In this document: positions 32,647 through 46,200 of the stretch, in pieces | Numbering within the stretch: position 1 is the stretch's first letter | Layout of the letters: each line of letters opens with the position of its first letter | DNA from: Primulina eburnea | Lineage: Eukaryota; Streptophyta; Magnoliopsida; Lamiales; Gesneriaceae | DNA length: 64,000 nt | Assembly (NCBI RefSeq): GCF_022965805.1 | Contig: NC_133101.1 | Location: 682,001-746,000 of the forward strand | Reading direction: 5' to 3' | Program-made: the position numbers and the translations under genes | The notes under the pieces: generated by a model | Seen by the model: the letters and a program-made list of their open reading frames with translations, nothing else | Databases searched by the model: none | Told to the model about the DNA's origin: nothing

Positions 32647-35454
32647 ATCGAGAAAGCAAAAAAAAAAATTCTTGAATTTTAAGAGTGCTGACGTCTTACA
32701 CGTAACAGATTAATTACTCTGTTGAATTGTACGGTGTTGAAATCCGAGTGTAATCTCGATAAAGTTCCATTTTTTAGCTGAGTTAGCGAACTATTTTCCT
32801 TATGTAAATTCCCACTGATAGTGAGGCTGATATGATAATTATGGGCGATCAAAAGCTTTGTTTAACCAAATTAATTCTGCGAACTGAGTTCGGGAGTGTC
32901 TAGGAGAGCTTCTAGCAAGTATTTTCTAGATTTTAGTTATGCGAATTTGCTTTGGCCAAAGCAAGATTGTGATGTTATTTTTTTCTTATGTTTTTTTGTT
33001 CATAATTTTAAATTATAATTTGACATTTTTATACTTAAAACACTTTATCATATTTCATAATTGTCCTCAATTATTTTTACCATATTTTTTTCACATTCAC
33101 GCCCTTTTTTATAATTATTTTTAGGAGGTTTTTAAAATTTTAAGATATATATAAGAGTTTTATTGAAATTTATAAATTTCAGTCATATTTTATCACAAAG
33201 TTAATTTTTAAAAACAATATTTTTTTCATTTTTTTATATTTTAAATTTCCAAATTTCTTACGTATTTTTTGTATTTATACAAATTTTTTCGTTTGTTTTT
33301 TATTAATCTTATATAAATTTTGAAACAATCATATTATCTAGTTATATACCAAATAATATGTAAAAAAAAATTGGAAACTGAATTTATAAAAAATAAAAAT
33401 ATCATTTTTAAAAATAAACGCTTGTATTAAAATATTATCGAAATTTTATGACAATATATTCAAAATTAATAGTAATTATATAAATATGTCTTTGACAGGT
33501 TAATTATCAAGATTTAGATAATTAAAATGTTATAAGTCAAGGATACTGTTTTCATTTTATTAAATTAACATTGTAAGCAATTTTTTCCAAATATTCAAAT
33601 TTTAGTTTGTATTAACGTCAGATTTTTATTTTCATACACACTATTTTTACTTATCACCCATTTTTGCATAATCTAAAAAAAAATTCAAAATAAGTAGAAA
33701 TAATTGCAAACACTGTCTTGATCAGTTGGGATTCAGCTCCGGGATTCGCTTTGGACATGCAAAGGAAATTTTTAGAAAGATTCGATTTGTCAACTCCAAA
33801 GACAATCATTGGCCTATGATTTGATTTATATACAATCATATTATTCACAAATAGAGAATATCACAACTCTTGTTTTGTCTCACTCAGATCCCAATAGTAC
33901 ACATTGTCACGGTCACACTCCGCCAAAATCAAGTCCACCAACCGATTGAATCTAGCTACCTTGTGAAATATGACACCATCATACACCTATTGGATTTGTA
34001 CGAACAAGAATCGTATTTTTCACAAGGTATGTATATCACAATCACAATGAATTTCTCTCCACACCCTACATCTGTGACAATATGAATATTTGTCTCGAAC
34101 GAGCGTATCCTATTGTTTACACGATATTTGGTGTTGCGAATGATAAAAATCTAACTTCTACAAACAAACGAAAGTGAATTCTAAATTTGACCGTCGGTTC
34201 TAATCTCCTAAAATAACTATAACGCCAAAATGAAGAAAACTATTGGAATTTGAGAAATAAACCCCTGACATTGTTTATATTTTCAATAAACCGTAGGAAT
34301 TTACAATACATAAAAATATAACAAATAGAGTTGATGAAATCTAAAACGAGAAGACATAAATTGCTAGAAATATGCTGGAAAACTTGAAAAAATATTGCTT
34401 GAATATTGGAATTTTAGCAGAGAGCTTTTGCAGATTTGTCTGTAGAGTTGTGTGTGTCTCTTCAGTTGTGTTTGCCGATCTCCTTTTCTTTCCAGCAGTC
34501 ATGCGGTTCTCCCACTCTCCCATTATTCACGTCTTTTTATTTTCATCCCACGATCTCCATCTCTTTCCTCTCACGATCTCCTCCTTTTTTCACCGCCTTG
34601 CAGTCAATTTGAATTGATAAGAATTGATCAAATACGGACTTGTATTATTTAATTGGGCTTCAGAATTAAATTGGGTTTTTATAATTTAATTGAGCTTTAT
34701 TTAATTATTTTAGCTCAAACACATATACTTTTTATTTGAGAGCTCATCAACGAGAATTAATTTAGATATTAAAATGTGTTTTATTATTACTAGTAATTTC
34801 GTAATCACATTTCTCATTGACTAACGACTATAATAATCTCAACAAATAAAAATTTAAGCAAATGCATAAATACAAAGGACCAAATAAAATTATAATTAAT
34901 TGAATAAAAGACTGTTTTACATACATCTACAAGTTGACTTGTTCATTGTTCTACTCTCACAAGTTCAACGTCGAATATTTTGCTTTGCTTTCATCATAGA
35001 ACGGTTCAAATTTGGTGAGAAACATACTTTATTAATGTTATTCCGATAATTTAGTTTGGATTCAAGCATTTGGATTTGTTTCTGTTTTTTTGTTTTGTTT
35101 TGTTTTTTTTTTTTGTAAATTTAGTCATTTAGTTTGATATCAATGACAAATCAATCCAGTTAATCCAATTTTAGTTAAATACAGACTCCAATAATTAAAA
35201 ATAATAATTTTTTTCGTAATTCGACCTCCAAAAAATCGATTAACGGATAATCAAATCGATCAAAAGCACACTCTAATGTTCATCTGTCATCCAGAAATCA
35301 CGTCACAATAAAGACAGCAATGGTAAATTGCTTGACCGCACACAACTTCCTTTATATATGTTCAATTTTGGTAGTATGACAACATCATTCGATTATACAC
35401 TATGGTCACCTATAACTTTTGCTCTCAACTTTAAATGAAAAGGGCCATGATAAG
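32647..35454. other. Intergenic DNA between convergent genes
   Basis: The EDR2-like and P4H genes converge here. It should contain both 3' UTRs. The rest is AT-rich with only short chance frames; no RNA gene or transposon end is recognised. Confidence 0.45.
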
Positions 35455-37865
35455 TTACTTGGATGAGCACACTTTGCAGCTCTTCCTGCAATAACCCGCA
35501 CCCTCTTTAGAGCCAATCATGTAGTTTGGATTTTTTTCGCACTCCCCTCGAAGAGCCCATGCCGTGCAATTTGGATTCTCATCAACACAACCACCATTTG
35601 TTGAACGAGCTGGTGAATCGAAAGACCTCACATGAATCCACTTCGTAGCTGACCACTTCTCACCTTCGATGACAGGACAGCTACCGTGCAAGCTAGATGG
35701 ATCTGTATTTGCATCAGGGTGAAGGCTGAAAAATAAGAGGGCATCACCCTTTCTTGGTTTCACTGTTAATAGAACAACAGGAAAACGGTCTAAGAAATCC
35801 ATTTTAAAGAAATACAAAAAAGAAAAACCACACTCCATCTCCACAGGTAAATAGAGAGGAATCAAAGTTATCTAAGTCCATTCCAGTTTCGTCTTTGTTT
35901 GATTCGCCCCAACGATGTCGTGTAGTGATGCATTCCACCAATAATGTGAAAATCGCTCATCAAACTCTTGTCTTCTTAATCTAATATACTTGTCTCACGT
36001 CAATTAGAAAGTTTCCATGAAGGTCATAAGACTTACTTCAACACACTGGGTTAATTATTTTTGTTAATAGAACACGAATCTGAAGCAGGCCACTATGTGG
36101 AGTCGTGTTTGCATGGAGATGTTGACCTAGGGCGTGGCACCGATGATCAATTTTGCATAGTACGTTGTGAAGTTGTGCATACCTGCATAACCTTCTTTAG
36201 CGCAGTCAGACCAATCATCACCCTTTATTTGTTTATCTTTTGCCTGCATAATCAACATAATGTTATCAAAGAATAGAGCTTTTCTATGTTAAGTGTATAG
36301 GTACACATGTAAATACGCATGGCATTACTTACCTCTGAATTAGGAAAAACCGTTTCCCCACCCTTCTCCACATTCGACAAGTACATGAGTACAGTTGCCA
36401 CTCGGTGACCGCCCAATTCTTGATTGGCCTTGTCGTGAAAATAATCAAAATGTGGCTCATACTTTTGGCCGTGCTCATAATGCAATATCTGGATGGACTC
36501 CCCATTCTCTACATCACACATGTATACAAACAGTAAGAAGAATTGATTGGAATAATGACACAACTGGTCCTCAACATGGTTGTTTCAGAGTACCTGGAGG
36601 GAGAAAAGTCCATGCGGCAAGTTTTGTCTCAACACCGGCGACTATTTCATCCTTGAAAGTAGAAAAATGAATAAAATGACCATGCTAAACACTGAAGATA
36701 ATTAATATCTTTATTTAGCTCAAATCTTAATGTCAACATTTTAGCATTAAAACTACTTCGTTGTTTTAGAAAATCAAGACTCCATATGCTAAAACTATGT
36801 TCCTCGCTGATCTAACTCTAATAAAAAGATACATTAAAACTACTGAAGGTCAAAAGATTCAAAATTTGAAACAATGCAATATAAAATTGTTTGAATCAGG
36901 TTAAGTGAATCAAGATTTCACTACCTGTCCCTTGTCAAGAAACATGCCAGAACTCGTCCGGACTTCACTCTCTATACTCTTGCCAGAATCATTGTCGGCT
37001 ACCATAGACTTCTCTAGCTTATCTTTAGCCTGTTCACAGAAATTTTATAAACTATTTAAAACACTTTTATTACAAAGTCATGAATTTTTCATTTTCCAAA
37101 CACCATTTCACAATAAATTCGACAAAAAGAAGCCACAAACTATTCTTAAAATTCTCGGATCGAAAGCATTTAAAAGCCGGAGCAAATCACCTCTTTATTT
37201 CTTTCGTACTCCTCCAAGAAACACAGATATAAATCTGTGGAAAATGATCAACTCCACAAGTATAATAGAGGGAAAACACGCAAGGAATAAACAACAATAG
37301 TACGAGCACATTCCACGTTCTTCAATACATGTGCATCATCATCTCACAAATTCTTACAATTTCCATAAATCACATCAAACCACGTACCCAACAAGCATAA
37401 AAGGTGCGAGAAACGAAGTAATAGGCTAACCAGGAGAATGAGATGATCACACTCTTTATCGGTCAAAAATCCTCGGTATACGAAAGCCCTGTAGAAAAAC
37501 AAAACAACCATGATCATATATTACAAAAAAAACATATATAAAAACACGTCTTTGAGCGGAAAAAACCTGGGACTCCAAGAGATTTGGGTGACCCGGGTCG
37601 GATCCAACGGGGATGATGAGGCACCAGTTACCAATTTCAACACCGACTCTTTGCTGCTGCAATCCAATCAAAAACAGTTCTAAGTATACCAAAAAGGCAA
37701 AAACCAACAGCCACGATTTAAATTCTACAAAGAGACCCATGAGACAAAAAATCTCTTTTGGAATCAAAACATACTTTTTCCCGAGAAAAAAAGAACATAC
37801 CCATGAGACGAATGAACAAAAAAACACAGAGAAATTAATAGAAAAATCCTCAGGCCCATCACCAT
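35455..37865 (-). CDS. P4H: Prolyl 4-hydroxylase with C-terminal ShK domain
   Basis: Eight exons on the minus strand: 37865-37801, 37656-37567, 37488-37431, 37029-36925, 36651-36594, 36508-36333, 36243-36183, 35762-35455, giving 306 aa. A signal or anchor segment (MGLRIFLLISLCFFVHSSHG) targets the ER/Golgi. The 2-oxoglutarate/Fe(II) dioxygenase core has HFD (145-147) and distal His230 as iron ligands, and Lys240 in GEKWSATKW for 2-oxoglutarate. The last ~45 residues are a six-cysteine ShK-type domain (263-303), found in one plant P4H subgroup. It hydroxylates prolines in secreted proteins such as extensins and arabinogalactan proteins, and perhaps in peptide hormones. KLVTGASSSPLDPTRVTQISW recalls Arabidopsis P4H7. 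Length and motifs look complete. Confidence 0.92.
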
Positions 37866-39310
37866 CTATCCAAATCTGCCCCTTTTCTCCGCGGTGTGCA
37901 ATGAAATCTTGATGGGATTTTCTGTCGAATGACGGAATTCAACGAAGTGGACTGCACTGCGTCACGAAGACCGATTAATGAATCTATTACTGCACAGTAA
38001 ACGGGTTCACTGGGAAACTGTTCGCTAAAACTAACAATAATTAGGATGGTAATTGGTCTTAATCGATTCCAGCAAAGGCAAGGCCCATTTTATATTGGCC
38101 CAATCGTTATATCAGAATTGTATTGTTAATTATTTTAAAATAAAATATAAAAAATAACCCTCTATCTGTTCTTTAATAAATAAATAACATATTTAAAAAA
38201 GGTGATCCTGTTTAGTGCAATCAAAATCAGAATAATCCAGAAAATAGTTAATCAAAATAAGAGAGTGTTTGAAAGCAAAAAAAAATAAGAGAATTTTTTA
38301 CTCGCTAAAAAATATATTTCAAAGGCGTGAAACTGCTAGGAACTGAACTTATGATTGTACAACTAAAGGAAAATTGCAATATTCGTCCGGTATCTTGGTT
38401 TCTTTGCGAATTTAGTTCATTAAGTAATTATATTTTTAGCTTGAGTCCACCATATTTGCTTGTTATGCAATTTTAGTCATTTGTTTTACAATTTTAGCAC
38501 ATTTTCCGTGATAATATTGGCATAATGTTAGACATGTCACCAACACATGACACAAATGTCAGCAATGAGTGACGTCATATCAATACTATCATGAAAAAAA
38601 TAACTAAATTACAAAAAAAATGAAGATAAATGAATGAAAATAGAATTCAACTAGTTAAAAGATCAAAATGGCAAGCAACTTATATGACCAAAAACTAAAT
38701 TTTAAATAATTTTAGAAATTAATATTAATTTTTACTCCTTTAAAATAAGATGATAAGTTTAAAAATAATGAGAATATTTTAGGAGTGATAGTTTTTTTTT
38801 GGATGGAGGAGAGTAGTTTTGGACCCCCCACATAATTAATTATTTTTCTGATGCACTCAAAAATTAGTTTTTTTTCCAAATAAGAATGTTTTAAATAAAT
38901 TAAATGTTGTTTTAAAAATGAAAGTAAAACATATATAAACACAAAAACTTACATAAATTTTTGCTCAAAAAAATTAAATAGAATTGAAATTAAATAAATT
39001 TGCATTTTTGTGTAGTATTAATGAATACAAATATATTATCACTATTAATTTTAAAATATCTTATTTTAAAATTCTGAATTTAAATAAACAAATTATAAAA
39101 TTTGAAAGAAACTATGCCATTTTTTTGGATGGCTATAACTCATAAAATTAATGATGAGTTAGAATTTTTTTTTTCTAGTAAACGTAAATTTCTTGTAATT
39201 TTTAAAGTTTATTATGATGTTTTTTTTTTTTAAAAAAAGACATATGTCAATTTATGAAATGCGAGAGTAAAGCTCCAGGAGGAGCATAGACTCACCCTAA
39301 TTTCAGTGTT
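37866..39310. other. Upstream region of P4H and AT-rich intergenic DNA
   Basis: The first few hundred bases are the likely P4H promoter. The rest is AT-rich and degenerate with no gene or defined element. Confidence 0.45.
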
Positions 39311-39316
39311 TATTTA

Positions 39317-39630
39317 TGCCATCTCCTACCACAAAATCTATTTTGGTGCAAATTTTACATTAAAATAGTGCGATTTTCACACCAAATACAACATCCATCT
39401 CCAACCCATTTACTTCAAATCTTGCACTAAAAAAATATTCTCGAAACATTTTTTTTTATTTTACATATATTAATTATTATATTTTATTAAATACAAATAA
39501 AAAATTTTAAAAATTAAATAATAAAAAAAATAAGACCTTGCGCCAAATTTGGCGCAGAGGAATTGCGCAGCCCCTATTGGAGTAATAAATCTGCATCAAA
39601 ATGGTGTTTGGTGTGGTTTTGGAGATGCTC
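39317..39630. mobile_element. Possible PIF/Harbinger-like MITE
   Basis: The left end TGCCATCTCCTACCAC and the right end (inward GAGCATCTCCAAAACC) share CATCTCC, and both are flanked by TTA (39314-39316, 39631-39633). GAGCATCTCCAA is a common PIF/Harbinger-type terminus. The inverted repeat is weak, so this is tentative. Confidence 0.45.
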
Positions 39631-40031
39631 TTATATATATATATATATGCATGCTATTTTCATTTATAATAATAGTAATAGTAATAGTAATAGTAATCGA
39701 GGCGGTTTGCATACATGCATTGAAAAGTGACTGTATATCTCCATAACCTATTTATAATTTTTTTACTCGAAAGTCATTAATTCGTGTGAAATTAAACCAG
39801 AAATATAAGAAAGCGTGACGAATGAAATCCCAAAACCTGACGTCAAATACCGTGACGTATACTAAATAAATTTCAATTGAAAGAATTCCAGTTAACATAT
39901 CCAGCTGTACAAATTATTAAGGACCACATTTGATTAGTTCCAAATAATTAATTAATTAAACGAAGCTACCACCTTCCTCAACTGCGACCTGCTTAAGCTA
40001 ACACCCAAAAAAAACATAAATACCACCCCAT

Positions 40032-40040
40032 TATATATAT
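40032..40040 (+). promoter_or_regulatory. Candidate TATA box for the miRNA hairpin
   Basis: TATATATA lies about 50-60 bases upstream of the hairpin arm at 40098. Position alone supports it; it could be chance in AT-rich DNA. Confidence 0.3.
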
Positions 40041-40079
40041 TTTTTGTCATTTACATGATTTATAAAGAAGATGAAGGAA

Positions 40080-40195
40080 AGTGTTTGCAGGGGACTTTGG
40101 TCGCAGGAGAGATGATGCCTAATGCAGTTCGATTCGATGTTTTTCTTCGTTAAGCATCATCTCCCCTCGACTTAAGCCGCCTCCGATTTCTCACA
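40080..40195 (+). ncRNA. MIR4376/MIR3627-family miRNA precursor
   Basis: The 5' arm (about 40098-40119) contains GTCGCAGGAGAGATGATG, matching my memory of the mature miR4376/miR3627 family (core CGCAGGAGAGATG). The 3' arm (about 40152-40175, AGCATCATCTCCCCTCGAC) pairs with it almost throughout, with one bulge and a few wobbles, across a short AT/GC-mixed loop. The duplex position and 2-arm geometry fit a plant pre-miRNA. The family is known to target an autoinhibited Ca2+-ATPase in other eudicots. The target here is inference; no small-RNA data are available. Confidence 0.65.
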
Positions 40196-41119
40196 CTCAC
40201 ATGAGATGGTCATCAGATGATCCATGTGGCAACTGCAGGAAAATTTATAAGGTATGTACTTCAATTCTCGACCATATTTATATATGTATATAATTCAACT
40301 TATATATCTAAATTAAAGGTGAGAGTACTTTGGTATTAATTGTATATTTATGATCTTTTTTTTATTTGATAAGGTGAAGATAGGAGCAGATCTGGTGATG
40401 CATATGAAGTTTATTCTTTGGCTTGCATATGTTTTTTTTTTTTATTACAATTACAATAATATTGAGATGAGTTTGACGTGTGAGAGATTTTAATTTTGCT
40501 TTTACATGCAGTTTGAACACGTCTCTCCATCCCTTTGAGAGATGTTTATGTCATTTAATTAATTGAAGTTGGGGTGTCTGGTTTGCAGAAGCTCTCGTGT
40601 GGACATTTTTACACACATCTACCATGACACTATTAAATTAAACATGATTACTGCAAATCCTTATTGTTTTTTTCTAGATTGGAGAAGGGGTTTGGTATAG
40701 TTGAGTGTGAAACTTGAGATTTTCAAATTTGGGATTTTGTGAGATGAAATGATAACATAAATATTACTCTTAAGTCGATCATAGACGCATGCATGGATGC
40801 AATATTTGAATTTTTTTTAAAAATATTTTCTCAAATATACAAATATCATATATTTTCAAGTTGAATTAACTATGAAGTATGAACACGAATAAAAATCAAT
40901 GTACAATCTTCAATTTACTATGCATGGCATAGGAAATATATAGCAAACCTTCGTTCATTTTTAATTATGACGCAAATTATGAAAACCCATTTTTTAACAA
41001 AGTAGCTTTTAACATTATTAAAGTATAATTACGTGTTTTGTTTTGTTTGTTTTAGTCGAACATAGTTTAAGAATAAAGAGTACAGCCTTTTGTAAGCCTA
41101 GGCCACGAAATTGAAAAGG
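40196..41119. other. Intergenic DNA, probable downstream part of the pri-miRNA
   Basis: A GT-rich donor-like site (AGGTATGTA) occurs near 40251, so the primary miRNA transcript could be spliced. No protein gene is seen. Confidence 0.35.
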
Positions 41120-41284
41120 AAATATGGAGATATATAGCTATTACATGTCATTTCATTACCATTTGGAAAAGTGTTGGCAAATGCCAAATGGTAATGAAAC
41201 GGTAAATATGGAGATATATAGCTATTACATGTCATTTCATTACCATTTGGAAAAGTGTTGGCAAATGCCAAATGGTAATGAAAC

Positions 41285-41287
<3 letters not shown>
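41120..41287. repeat. Exact 84-bp tandem duplication with internal inverted repeat
   Basis: Copies 41120-41203 and 41204-41287 are identical. Each contains the perfect 16-bp inverted repeat TTTCATTACCATTTGG ... CCAAATGGTAATGAAA with a 17-base loop, so each unit can form a hairpin. A (TA)n tract (about 41287-41326) follows directly. Confidence 0.95.
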
Positions 41288-41328
<41 letters not shown>

Positions 41329-43277
41329 GTCACCTCATTGGTGGGTATGGTACGTGGACGTACAATATACACACATATACATATATTGGATATGATTTTA
41401 TATGATCAGATAGTTCCATGCTTAAAAAAACAGTTCTTAAAGATGGAACAATATTTACAAAACAACGAAGTGTATAATTTATATAGTCGTACGATATCAA
41501 ATTCTCCCTCCAATAACCATAAATACATTATATACGTGCATTAACAATAATTTTAAGTATAAAGTCTGATCCTACATGCATGTACGGTATACTTTATTAA
41601 AATATTGTGCTCCTACAATGGTAGTTGGAGAATTTTTTTTTTTTTATATATTGAAATTCATGGACAAAAATTGATCACCGTGAGGATTTATAGGATAGAT
41701 AATTAGACATACATGTTATGTGTAATTATATAGTTAATTGTGTGTAGTGAATTAGTGATATTATTTTTCAATTTTAAATTTAATATATTATACTATACGT
41801 ATCTACTAAAATAGTGCTACTATATTTTTACCATATGAGAACAACCAACTGCACTCGACGGAATATCCCTAACATTTACATATATGTTGTCTATTGTACA
41901 TACCCTTTCCTATCTAATTCCATCATGATGCGAAATTAGGGATGTAAAATCCATGAGAAAGAAGTCGGATCGGATCTTACCCCATTATGGCAAAAAAGAA
42001 TTTGAGCGGTTCATACATACGTAACGGATTGACAAAAGTAACTTAGTCATATCACCAAGATCAAAAGATCGTGCAAGAAACTAGTGGGAAGTTGAACTAA
42101 AGAGAAGAAGGGAAAAAAGACTGAAAAAATATCAGTCATTGCACAAAACTCGAGCAACTCTCGGCGAATGTTTTTAGATTCAAGCAACTTTTCTCATTAT
42201 GTCATATGTAATTTCACTTTTATAATTTAAACTTCCAATTTCAGCCTTTTTTTTAAACAAAATTCAAAATGAAAGTCGGAAAGAACGTTCAAATCAAGAC
42301 TCATTATCACTTGTTAAAGGTTAGATTTTCCGGTTTTACACTTTCATTTAAAAGTCAGATTTTTCGGTTTTACAATCATATATTCCTTGGGGAAAAAGGA
42401 GATATATAATTTTGATATTTTAGTTGGATTAAAGCCAGCTTCCCACTTTTTTCTCGGTTACAAGCTTACCAAAAATCACATGCCTTATTGAGATTGCAAC
42501 ACGTGGCAAAGCTAGTTCTTTCCAAACAAACATCTCCACCATCCCTAATCCGTCCTTGTCCACTTCCCAAACGGCTCCCTACTTTTTGAATAAACAAAAG
42601 CTATAATTTTATAATATCTGCATATTCAGAATCTGAACATATTTTGCTTTAATATTATCTACTCATTTCATCCCAAAACATATTATAAAAAATTTATCAT
42701 AATACTTCCTATTTAATTTATTTAAAAAAATTATTAGAATATTAAAGTTTACTCCTCTTTAATTTATTTCAAAAAAATTTCGTACATTTTTTAATGTATT
42801 AATTAAATATGAAAACTAAACTATATTATTAGAGACAAAAGATTAAAATTATAAGATAAAAAGATAAATAAATAAAAAAGTGCGTACCCTATAAATTAAT
42901 CGAAACGAAACGAAACGAAACCCCCCTCTCTCATGATTCGTATGCAGTAAACGGATACTCTCGCTCGCTCTATTTTTTCTATTTTCGAGTTTGTTGCGTG
43001 TCGAAGAGCTTTCATCTCCATTCTCGTGATTGATAAGGCCTTCGCGGGAAGTCCGGGGTATGAATCCTTCTTTTCTGTTGCCGTTCCGGAATTGTTGCAT
43101 CTTGCCAACAAATTTTTGGCTATTTCCGGTTTCTTCCCTTCGCGCAATGTGTTTTCTACCGCGTTTTGCTTGAGTGGAATTGATATACATGCACTTGCTT
43201 TTTTGTGTGTTTTGATTAGTGTTGAAGAATTTGCGAAGTGGAAGGAGTTGCTTTTGTTTTCGTTGTTTCGATTCGAA
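41329..43277. other. Intergenic DNA and 5' flank of VIH
   Basis: AT-rich, with no gene. A CGAAA repeat (about 42901-42920) and a CT-rich stretch near 42925-42970 lie upstream of VIH and probably belong to its promoter or 5' UTR. The frame is open upstream of the VIH ATG from about 43026, but this part lacks family similarity. Confidence 0.45.
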
Positions 43278-46200
43278 ATGGAGGACGACGGTGTGCCCCG
43301 GACGAAGATAACGCTTGGAGTGTGTGTGATGGAAAAGAAGGTGAAATGGGGTTTCGAGTTTCTGCTCCCTTTTCTTAAAACTTTCTACTTTTCGGTACCA
43401 TGCATATTTAGTTGGAATTGTGTCCGTGAGTAATAATGATTTATTTGATTCTTGACGAGTTTTTCTTCTTCTTTGTTATTCCACATTGCCCAGGCAAATC
43501 TGGGGCCGATGTTGCAGATTTTAGAGCGACTACAAGCTTTTGGAGAATTTGAGGTTGTTAATTTGTAAGCTAGTCTAATAATATATGTGTATATATGCAC
43601 GTATTGCCTGCCTATGTATGTATTTATGATGGATGTTCAACTATGTTAAAGTGGGGCGTTGTTTCTATTTAAGTTAACTTTTTATTTGAAATAATTTAAT
43701 TATGATCGTGCTTATGAAATTGCGCAGGTTGTGCATTTTGGGGACAAGGTTATCCTTGAAGATCCTATTGAGAGGTGAATGTTATCTTATTAGAATGCCC
43801 AATTTATTGAGTGATGCTTGTTTATATGCTACTTTACAAGTTTGAGATCTTTTTTCTAAGACCAAATCTTAAAATTAGAATTTCCGATGATAAAGTGTAC
43901 CCTTCTACCTCGTGGATAATGTTTTTAGTGTTATAAATTTCAGCTGGCCAATTTGTGATTGCCTGATTGCCTTCTATTCCACTGGTTATCCTCTGAAGCG
44001 GGCTGAGGATTATGCTGCATTAAGGAAGTAAGCTTTATGTTTCGCATTTTCTTATCCTTATGCACAAATTCTTATCGCGGCCCTCGCATAATGTGCTTTT
44101 GGGAAGTAATTTTATTTGATTTTGATTATGAGTGATAAGTGCTTCGTACATGGTATCTTCTTTTGTGTTGGTTCTTGCATGCACCATTATGAGAGAAATG
44201 TTGATTAAAAAAGTAAACGATGAGGTGGATATTCTTATCCTCACCCTCATATCACGCGTTTTGGGAAGTAGTTTTTATGTGACTCTTGATCAACGATATG
44301 TGCTTTGTACATGTTATATTCTCTGTATTGGGTCTTGCAAACACGGTCATGGAAGAAATCAATATTAAAGAGTTAACCATATGCTGGACTATCCACAAGA
44401 TATAGTTGCTATACTGGTGCAGTAGCCTTTGCGCTACAGTTACAGATGTATGACAGAGTGATACATTTTGATGATTTAACATGTTTACATACAATCATTA
44501 ACATAATTGATCAACATACTAATTTTGATGCTTCTTTCTCAGCTAAAATTTTAGAATGATCTCACAGTTTCAACTTCATTGGAAACATCTGAAAAATACC
44601 AAACCTAGATCAAATAATGAAATGTTATTCTGGTGTTGTGTATGTAAAGGATATGTAAGCAAATGATAAAACTATTTGTTATGTCTTTGTGGAGTAGTGG
44701 ATGAAGGGGAATACTAGGTGGATGGAAATGTCGGAGGACAGCAGAAGCCACAGGAATTAGTTACTGTGGTGGTTTATGCAAGGAAAGTTTGATCTTTTTA
44801 GCTGTGCTTCTTATCAAAGACTAACTCTTCCATTCTTTTACTTAAACTCATAGCCATGGAGATATTAAATTGGAAGTTCAATCTTCCTGGAAAATTTGAA
44901 AGACAGAGGAATTCTTTCTGGAAAAAGTGAACTGTTCCATTGAGAAGCCAGCCTCTGCCTGATGTTTTATCTTTTCTAATAATTTTATGTAAAAAATATC
45001 ATGTGGGCCACATCATGTCATTTTCACAGTTCACAAAGTTTGCTGTCACCCACACTAATTTACCACTCCATTTGTTGTAGGCCCTTTCTTATTAATGAAT
45101 TGGAACAACAACACCTTCTTCATGATCGAAGAAAAGTGTACGAGGTTTGCATCTTTAAGTCTTCTAGAGAAATCCAATACATGTGTCCCAACGCCTTCAA
45201 GACTCTTCATACATTTTATTTGTCAGTCATAGATATCTATGTCTGTGAATAGACAACACAAGTTTTTTCTTTCTTGCAGCATAAGTGACTTCGTTTTGAA
45301 TTTTCTTCCATCGACAACTTTCATCCCATATACCTTTTTAGGTTACTGGTATTGGCTTCACAGTTAATTGTGAAATTCAGTTATTTATACATTGATAAAA
45401 AAACGTGGCTCTGCTAAACCGATGCTTTGTATTAAATTTCTCACGTCTCCTTCAGAAGTATGCATTTCATTTTTTGATTGTTATATCATGCAATGAAAGT
45501 CCTAGTTACCTATATTCAATTTGGTATCTCTTGTCACCTGTAAATATGTGCATTTAAAATTGATATCAATTAGGTATTTTGAAAAGCAAGTATATTTCTT
45601 GCTAATAGCGGTTTTTTGGGATTGAGTGGTGGTGGTGAAATGATAAATTTGTGGCAATTTCAGCGGCTTGAAATGTATGGAATTCCTGTTCCTAGATATG
45701 CCTTGGTGAATAGGGAATATCCAAATCAGGAGCTAGATTATTTCGCCGAGGAGGAAGATTTTGTTGAAGTACACGGGAATCGATTTTGGAAACCTTTTGT
45801 GGAGAAGCCCATCGATGGTAAGATATCTTTTAATAGCAAATACTGAATTTTCCTTTAATGTCTTTGGGTCATTTTGTTGTAATGGTTGGAACGTAATTGT
45901 GATCTCCATCTGCTGCTCTGCTGTGTGAAGTTAAAACCTGATTGCACATTTCCAAATTTGTCCTGAGTTCAATTTGAGTTCATAGGATGTCATAGGTATA
46001 ACTATCCCCACCGAATACCTATCTTAATTTCTTACCAAATTATGTTAGCTAGCCAATGTTCTGAAAAGGGCGAAGCTTTAAGGTTAAGCTTTATGAGTTT
46101 AAGTCGGTTTAGTACGAGATTAGAAGTGAAAAATGTTTTTAGGTTTTATTATATTTTTAATTGTATCAAGTCGATCAAAATATTAAATACAAAACTTAGT

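Noticed and set aside
34341..34652. Short Cys/Phe-rich and Lys-rich frames on both strands
   Set aside because: Overlapping antisense chance frames in low-complexity DNA; no domain, signal or splice partner.
35455..35865. ShK-type cysteine-rich tail as a separate small toxin-like gene
   Set aside because: It is the last exon of the prolyl 4-hydroxylase; the acceptor at 35763-35765 joins it in frame to the dioxygenase core.
43026..43277. Open frame upstream of and in frame with the VIH ATG
   Set aside because: It has no similarity to the VIH N terminus, whose family start lies at 43278; it is more likely 5' UTR or promoter.
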